In this document: positions 59,107 through 64,000 of the stretch, piece after piece | Layout: each line of letters opens with the position of its first letter | Numbering within the stretch: the stretch's first letter is position 1 | NCBI RefSeq assembly: GCF_030657435.1 | Contig: NZ_JAUTWS010000004.1 | Coordinates: 186,001 to 250,000 of the forward strand | Direction: 5' to 3' | Length of the DNA stretch: 64,000 nucleotides | Origin: Paracraurococcus lichenis | GTDB taxonomy: Bacteria; Pseudomonadota; Alphaproteobacteria; Acetobacterales; Acetobacteraceae | Notes under the pieces: generated by a model | Seen by the model: the letters and a program-made list of their open reading frames with translations, nothing else | Database searches by the model: none | What the model was told of the DNA's origin: nothing | Program-made: the position numbers and the translations under genes

Positions 59107-60240
59107 TTGGAATTGCTCGGGAACCTGTTCGATCGCCTGCTGGCCGTGCCGGGCTATGTGCTGCCCTTCGTCGTCGGGCTCGGGCTGCTGGTCTTCATCC
59201 ATGAGCTCGGCCATTACCTCGCCGCCCGCTGGCGCGGCGTGCATGCCGAGGTCTTCTCCATCGGCTTCGGCCGGCCGCTGCTGCGCTGGACCGACCGCCG
59301 CGGCACGGAGTGGCGGATCGCCTGGATCCCGCTCGGCGGCTTCGTGAAGATGCATGGGCAGGAGACGCCGGAGGAGGCGCCGCCCGAGGTGCGCGCGACT
59401 TGGCAGCCCGGCCGCACCTTCCACGGCAAGTCGGTGGGCAGCCGCGCGATCGTGGTGGCGGCCGGGCCGATCGCCAATTTCCTCCTCGCCATCGTGCTGT
59501 TTGCCGTGCTGTTCACCGCCTATGGGCGGCCGGTGCCGGATGCCGGGCAGGCGACGGTGATCGCCCGCGTCGCGCCGGATTCGGCGGCGGCGCAGGCCGG
59601 GCTGCGGCGCGGCGACCGCATCCTCAGCATCGATGGGCAGCCGATCACCAGCTTCGAGGAGGTGCAGCGGCGGGTGCAGCCGCGCGCGAACGAGCGGGTG
59701 GACCTGCTCGTCGAGCGGGACGGCGCCTCGATCGAGGTGCCGGCGGTGCCGCGGGCCGAGCCGGACGGCAAGGGCCGCCTCGGCGTCACCGGCGGCGGCA
59801 TCCGGCTCGAGCGGCTGGACCCGGCCACCGCCCTCGTCGCCGGCATCGAGCAGACCGCGGGCATCACCTGGCACACCCTGGTGGGCGTCGGCGAGATGAT
59901 CACCGGCCAGCGCAGCGCCAAGGAGCTCGGTGGCCCGATTCGCATTGCCGAGGTCAGCGCCGAGGCCGCCCAGATGGGGCTCGACACCTTCATCAACCTG
60001 CTCGCCGTGCTCTCCGTCAGCCTCGGCCTGCTGAACCTCTTCCCCATCCCGGTGCTCGATGGCGGGCACCTGATGTTCTACGCGGCGGAGGCGATCCGCG
60101 GCCGGCCGCTGCCGCCGAAGGTGCAGGAATACGGCTTCCGCGCCGGATTCGCGCTGCTGATCGCGCTCTTCCTCTTCGCGTCGAGGAACGACATCGTCGA
60201 GGGCGGCATCGGCCGCTTCGTCGCCGGCCTGCTCGGCTGA
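59107..60240 (+). CDS. rseP: Site-2 protease RseP
   Basis: 377-residue inner-membrane zinc protease. HELGH at 32-36 in the first helix and the LDGGH block with D318 form the active site; one PDZ domain lies between (about 125-200), whereas E. coli RseP has two. TTG 59107 is the start, with GGAGG at 59094-59098. It cleaves anti-sigma factors such as RseA-type proteins and signal-peptide remnants, and its place before bamA is conserved. Confidence 0.95.
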   Translation: MELLGNLFDRLLAVPGYVLPFVVGLGLLVFIHELGHYLAARWRGVHAEVFSIGFGRPLLRWTDRRGTEWRIAWIPLGGFVKMHGQETPEEAPPEVRATWQPGRTFHGKSVGSRAIVVAAGPIANFLLAIVLFAVLFTAYGRPVPDAGQATVIARVAPDSAAAQAGLRRGDRILSIDGQPITSFEEVQRRVQPRANERVDLLVERDGASIEVPAVPRAEPDGKGRLGVTGGGIRLERLDPATALVAGIEQTAGITWHTLVGVGEMITGQRSAKELGGPIRIAEVSAEAAQMGLDTFINLLAVLSVSLGLLNLFPIPVLDGGHLMFYAAEAIRGRPLPPKVQEYGFRAGFALLIALFLFASRNDIVEGGIGRFVAGLLG

Positions 60241-60364
60241 AGCCGCCGCCGCCGGGCCACACCGGCGGCGATCCGGACCGCGGGCGCAGCGGGTGGGGTG
60301 GCGGCCCCGGGGGGCTGCGGCTATTGTCCGCACCGCCTGCGAACCGCCAGCCACGGGTCCGAAC

Positions 60365-62710
60365 TTGTCCCCACTCTTGCGTGCCCTCCTGCTCGCCTCC
60401 GTCAGCCTCGCGCCGACCCTGCTGCCCGCGCTGGCCGAGGCGCAGCCGCGGCCCCGCAGCGTGCCCGCCGTGCGGGCCGCGCCGGAGGGCATCGTCCAGG
60501 CCATCGACGTCCGCGGCAACCAGCGCATCGAGGCGGATACCGTCCGCTCCTACATGCTGCTGCAGCCGGGCGACCGCTTCGATGCCGACCGGCTGGACCG
60601 CAGCCTGAAGTCGCTCTTCGCCACCGGCCTGTTCAAGGACGTGCAGGTGCGGCGCGAGGGCAGCCGCGTGGTGGTCGAGGTCGTCGAGAACCCGATCGTC
60701 AATCGCGTCGCCTTCGAGGGCAACCGCAAGATCTCGGACGACGTGCTGCGCGGCGAGGTGCAGATGCGCAGCCGCGCGGTCTTCACGCCGCAGGCGGTGC
60801 AGGCCGACCGCCAGCGCATCCAGGAGCTCTATGCCCGCCGCGGCCGCTTCGCCGCGGTGGTCGAGCCGAAGCTCATCCAGCTCGACCAGAACCGCGTCGA
60901 CGTCGTCTACGAGATCCAGGAGGGCGATGCCGCCCTGATCGCCCGCATCAACTTCGTCGGCAACCGCGAGTACAGCGACACCCGGCTGAAGGAGGTGGTG
61001 GCGACCAAGGAGCAGGCCTGGTACCGGCTCTTCTCCTCCTCCGACCAGTTCGACCCGGAGCGGCTGTCCTTCGACCGCGAGCTGCTGCGCCGGTTTTACC
61101 TCAGGAACGGCTATGCCGACGTGCAGGTGACCAACGCGACGGCGGAGCTCGCGCCCGACCGCGGCGGCTTCTTCGTCACCTATACGATCGAGGAGGGGCC
61201 GCGCTACCGGGTCGGCAAGGTCGACGTCGTCTCCAACCTGCGCAACCTCGATGCCGCGAATGTCTCGCGCCTCGTCACCATCGAGGAGGGCGACTGGTAC
61301 GACGGCGACAGCGTCGAGCGCGTGGCGCAGGAGCTGCAGGACGCGGCCAACCTGCGCGGCTTCCCCTTCGTCGACGTGCAGCCGCGGATCCAGCGCAACC
61401 GCGCGGACCGGCGGGTCGACCTGACCTTCGAGATCAACGAATCGCCGCGGGTCTATGTCGAGCGCATCGACATCAACGGCAATACCCGCACGCAGGACCG
61501 CGTCATCCGCCGCGAGTTCCGGCTGACCGAGGGCGACGCCTTCAACGCCGCGCAGATCCGGCGCAGCCGCCAGCGCATCCGCGACCTCGGCTACTTCTCC
61601 GACGTGCAGGTCAGCTCCTCGCCCGGCTCCGCCCCGGACCGCGCGATCCTGAACACGCAGGTGACCGAACGCGCGACCGGCGAGGTCTCGGTCGGCGGCG
61701 GCTACTCGACGGATGCGGGCGCGCTGGCCGATGTCGGCCTGCGCGAGCGCAACCTGCTCGGCACCGGCATCGATGCGCGCATCAACGGCACGCTGGCGCA
61801 GCGGCGCAGCCAGCTCGACTTCTCGGTCACCGATCCCTACTTCCTCGACCGCAACCTCGCCGCCGGCCTCGACATCTTCTTCGTCCAGCGGAACCTGCTG
61901 AACATCTCGGCCTACCGCGAGCGGCGCGCCGGCTTCGCGCTGCGTGCCGGCTACGCCTTCAACGACCGGCTGCGGCAGACCTGGGCCTATACCCTGACGG
62001 ACCGCGAGGTCTACGACGTCGCGGCCAACGCCTCGCCCTACATCCAGGAGCAGAAGGGCGAGACGCTGCTGTCGCAGATCGGCCAGACCCTGACCTACGA
62101 CTTCCGCGACTCGATCATCGATCCGCGGCGCGGCGGCGTGGCCCGGCTCGGCACCGACTTCGCCGGCCTCGGCGGCGACGTGGCCTATCTGCGCGCCCGC
62201 CTCGACGGCAGCTACTACATCCCCTTCGAGCAGTATTTCGGCGACCCGGACTACGTGCTCTCGATCTCCGGCAGCATTGGCTACCTCGATCCGCTGTTCG
62301 GCAAGCGCGAGCGCATCATCGACCGCTTCTTCCTCGGCGGCGAGAACCTGCGCGGCTTCCGGATCGCCGGCGCCGGCCCGCGCGACACGAATACGCGGGA
62401 CAGCCTCGGCGGCCGCTTCCTCTGGACCCAGAGCACCGAGTTGCGCTACCCGCTGCCGCTGCCCGCGGAGCTCGGGCTGGTCGGGCGCGCCTTCGTCGAT
62501 GTCGGCTCGCTCTCGCAGCTCGACCGGAGCGCGCCGATCCTCCGGGGCGTTCCGGTCGCCGACGACGCCTCGCCGCGGGTCGGCGCCGGCGTCGGCATCT
62601 CCTGGCGGAGCCCCTTCGGCCTGATCAACATCGACCTGGCCCAGGCCGTGGTGAAGAAGTCCTACGACGAGACGCAGGTCTTCCGCTTCGGCTTCGGCAC
62701 CCGCTTCTGA
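60365..62710 (+). CDS. bamA: Outer membrane protein assembly factor BamA
   Basis: About 781 residues. Signal peptide of 26 residues from TTG 60365; a GTG at 60293 would add 24 atypical residues before it. Five POTRA domains (about 40-400), then a 16-strand barrel. The LRGF motif (662-665, GGENLRGFRIAG) is the lid-loop signature, and the C-terminus ends in FGTRF with the expected terminal Phe. BamA inserts beta-barrel proteins into the outer membrane. No strong ribosome-binding site is visible, so the start is uncertain. Confidence 0.95.
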   Translation: MSPLLRALLLASVSLAPTLLPALAEAQPRPRSVPAVRAAPEGIVQAIDVRGNQRIEADTVRSYMLLQPGDRFDADRLDRSLKSLFATGLFKDVQVRREGSRVVVEVVENPIVNRVAFEGNRKISDDVLRGEVQMRSRAVFTPQAVQADRQRIQELYARRGRFAAVVEPKLIQLDQNRVDVVYEIQEGDAALIARINFVGNREYSDTRLKEVVATKEQAWYRLFSSSDQFDPERLSFDRELLRRFYLRNGYADVQVTNATAELAPDRGGFFVTYTIEEGPRYRVGKVDVVSNLRNLDAANVSRLVTIEEGDWYDGDSVERVAQELQDAANLRGFPFVDVQPRIQRNRADRRVDLTFEINESPRVYVERIDINGNTRTQDRVIRREFRLTEGDAFNAAQIRRSRQRIRDLGYFSDVQVSSSPGSAPDRAILNTQVTERATGEVSVGGGYSTDAGALADVGLRERNLLGTGIDARINGTLAQRRSQLDFSVTDPYFLDRNLAAGLDIFFVQRNLLNISAYRERRAGFALRAGYAFNDRLRQTWAYTLTDREVYDVAANASPYIQEQKGETLLSQIGQTLTYDFRDSIIDPRRGGVARLGTDFAGLGGDVAYLRARLDGSYYIPFEQYFGDPDYVLSISGSIGYLDPLFGKRERIIDRFFLGGENLRGFRIAGAGPRDTNTRDSLGGRFLWTQSTELRYPLPLPAELGLVGRAFVDVGSLSQLDRSAPILRGVPVADDASPRVGAGVGISWRSPFGLINIDLAQAVVKKSYDETQVFRFGFGTRF

Positions 62711-62730
62711 CCACGGGAATCGCGATCCTC

Positions 62731-63516
62731 ATGCGCCTCCAGCCCGCCCCGGCCCGCCTGGCCACCCTGCGAGCCGCCGCGGCGGCCGCCGCCCTCCTGC
62801 TCGCGGCGCCCGCCCTGGCGCAGCAGGATCCGGGCTATTTCATCCCGCCGGGCCAGCAGCGGCCCCAGGCCCAGCCGCAGCGCCCGGCCCAGGCGCAGCA
62901 GCCGCAGCGCCCGCCGCAGCAGGCCGCCCGGTCGCTGCCGGCCGGCCAGCAGCCGCCCGCCGCGGTCATCGGCATCGTCGACGTGCCGGAGATCCAGCGC
63001 GTCTCCACCGCCTTCAGCCAGGTTCGCGACGAGATCGAGCGCCGCCGCCAGCGGCTGAACGACGACCTGCAGCGCGAGCAGAACAACTGGCGCGAGCAGC
63101 AGCAGCAGCTTGCCAACCAGCGTTCCTCCCTGCCGCCGGAGCAATTGCGCGAGCGCGAGCGCGCCCTGCAGGACCGCATCACCGACAGCCAGCGGATCTT
63201 CCGCGAGCGCAGCCGCAACATCGAGCAGGCGGCGCAGCAGGCGCTGCAGGAGATCGAGCAGGGGCTCGGCACCGTCATCCGCCAGGTCGCGGCGAGCCGC
63301 AACGTCAACCTGGTGCTGCCGCGGCCGCTGGTGATCTACAACGACCCGCCCTTCGACCTGACGGAGGAGGTGGCGACGCAGTTCAACAAGGTGCTGAAGA
63401 GCGTGACCATGCCGCCCGAGGCGGCGGTCGGCGAGGCACCGGCCGCGGCGGCGAATGCCCCGCGCCCCGCGCCCGCCGCGCAGCCGGCCCAGCCGCAGCA
63501 GCGGCGCCAGCAATAG
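62731..63516 (+). CDS. OmpH/Skp family periplasmic chaperone
   Basis: 261 residues: signal peptide 1-30, then a Pro/Gln-rich segment (about 31-76) absent from E. coli Skp, the OmpH core (IGIVDVPEIQRVSTAF, about 80-95), a long Arg/Glu/Gln coiled coil (about 95-180), and a C-terminal Ala/Pro/Gln tail. Holds unfolded outer-membrane proteins for BamA. It starts 20 bp after bamA and is followed by lpxD, the conserved order. Skp proper is usually about 160 residues, so this is a long form. Confidence 0.9.
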   Translation: MRLQPAPARLATLRAAAAAAALLLAAPALAQQDPGYFIPPGQQRPQAQPQRPAQAQQPQRPPQQAARSLPAGQQPPAAVIGIVDVPEIQRVSTAFSQVRDEIERRRQRLNDDLQREQNNWREQQQQLANQRSSLPPEQLRERERALQDRITDSQRIFRERSRNIEQAAQQALQEIEQGLGTVIRQVAASRNVNLVLPRPLVIYNDPPFDLTEEVATQFNKVLKSVTMPPEAAVGEAPAAAANAPRPAPAAQPAQPQQRRQQ

Positions 63517-63526
63517 GGGCGCCGCC

Positions 63527-64000
63527 ATGGCGGATCCGCGCTTCTTCGCCTCCAGCGGCCCGCAGCGGCTGGCGGATATCGCGGCCGCCGCGGGGGCGCG
63601 CTTCGAGGGCGATGGCGAGCGGCGCTTCAGCGGCGTCGCCCCGTTGCAATCGGCCGGGCCGGACGATGTCAGCTTCCTCGACAACCGCCGCTACGCGCCG
63701 CTGCTGCAGGAGACGAAGGCGGGCGCCATCGTCCTCGCCCAGGCCTTCGCCGGGGAGGTGCCGGCGGGCAGCGTCGCGCTGGTCACCGCTGCGCCCTACC
63801 TCGGCTTCGCCCGGGTGGCGCGGCTGCTGCACCCGCTGCCGGCGCCGGTGCCGGGCATCCACCCGACGGCGGTGGTGGCGCCCGATGCCGTGGTCGGGGA
63901 AGGGACGGAGATCGGCCCCTATGCGGTGGTCGGCGCCGGCGCGCGCATCGGCCGCGGCTGCATCCTCCATGCCCATGTCACGGTCGGGCCCGCGGTCGAG
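63527..64000 (+). CDS. lpxD: UDP-3-O-acylglucosamine N-acyltransferase LpxD (5' part)
   Basis: The first 158 residues of LpxD, cut by the right edge. The N-terminal uridine-binding domain (about 1-100, with PDDVSFLDNRRYAPLL) is followed by the first hexapeptide repeats of the left-handed beta-helix (IHPTAVVAPDAVVGEGTEIGPYAVVGAG, about 112-139). AGGGG at 63514-63518 precedes the ATG. It adds the N-linked acyl chain in lipid A synthesis. Starts 10 bp after the OmpH-like gene. Confidence 0.95.
   Translation, partial: MADPRFFASSGPQRLADIAAAAGARFEGDGERRFSGVAPLQSAGPDDVSFLDNRRYAPLLQETKAGAIVLAQAFAGEVPAGSVALVTAAPYLGFARVARLLHPLPAPVPGIHPTAVVAPDAVVGEGTEIGPYAVVGAGARIGRGCILHAHVTVGPAVE

Noticed and set aside
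60298-63516. Long alternative plus-strand frame spanning bamA
   Set aside because: Only its end (from 62731) is real, encoding the OmpH/Skp protein; the part over bamA is an off-frame reading.

Overview
The window is about 64 kb of very GC-rich bacterial chromosome (roughly 70 % GC by eye). It probably comes from an alphaproteobacterium of the Acetobacteraceae, Roseomonas-like. That placement is inferred from the HWE-type histidine kinase, the composition, the dense operons with ATGA/GTGA stop-start overlaps, the frequent GTG/TTG starts, and gene families such as CreA, DUF3429, HI0933-type flavoproteins and M81 peptidases. I see no phage, insertion-sequence transposase, CRISPR array, rRNA or tRNA. 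Two thirds of the window is accessory metabolism; the right end is a core operon.

Layout. (1) 1-9.1 kb: tail of an unknown gene; a tandem pair of Lin0512-family proteins; an HWE sensor kinase divergent from msrA-msrB; an overlapping trio of beta-propeller protein, NodB-type deacetylase and fatty acid hydroxylase/sterol desaturase-family protein; a small membrane protein; a flavoprotein. (2) 9.1-16.9 kb: mepA and an envelope-polysaccharide group (Wza-like lipoprotein, Wzc/GumC-type chain-length tyrosine kinase, galE, O-antigen polymerase/ligase-like protein, acyltransferase), without glycosyltransferases. (3) 17-23.4 kb: HerA-like ATPase divergent from a CheZ-like phosphatase, XRE regulator, tartronate-semialdehyde reductase plus hydroxypyruvate isomerase, AI-2E/PerM-type transporter. 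(4) 23.5-27.9 kb: peptide/nickel-type ABC importer dppBCDF without a binding protein, meeting creA tail to tail. (5) 28.2-43.5 kb: peptide and amide catabolism: gamma-glutamyltransferase, YifB/ComM ATPase, M19 dipeptidase, acetylpolyamine amidohydrolase-like protein, then a six-gene run (M20 deacylase, lipoprotein, three tandem carbamoylase-type hydrolases, M81/MlrC-like protein), followed by kdgK-eda. (6) 43.5-52.3 kb: DUF3429 protein, hemolysin/CorC-type CBS protein, gpt and csaA, a second gamma-glutamyltransferase with a macro-domain protein and an amidase, and a serralysin-like RTX metalloprotease. (7) 52.5-64 kb: rpsB-tsf-pyrH-frr-uppS-cdsA-dxr-rseP-bamA-ompH-lpxD, the conserved translation/isoprenoid/outer-membrane biogenesis cluster, cut by the right edge inside lpxD.

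How the genes fit together. The dpp importer, M19 dipeptidase, gamma-glutamyltransferases, amidase, M20 deacylase and carbamoylases suggest scavenging of peptides and N-substituted amino acids. The glyoxylate (glxR-hyi) and 2-keto-3-deoxygluconate (kdgK-eda) genes suggest growth on organic acids and uronic or aldonic acids. The polysaccharide genes and the right-end operon build the envelope.

The most unusual signal is non-coding: an intergenic element of about 160-170 bp present in two full copies (14.15 and 28.05 kb) and one half copy (17.0 kb). Both full copies have 27-bp perfect inverted arms around a 35-nt loop, yet the middle 13 bp of the arms differ almost completely in sequence while staying perfectly paired. 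They are flanked by inverted REP-like hairpins. A separate 160-nt imperfect palindrome lies at 33.71-33.87 kb.
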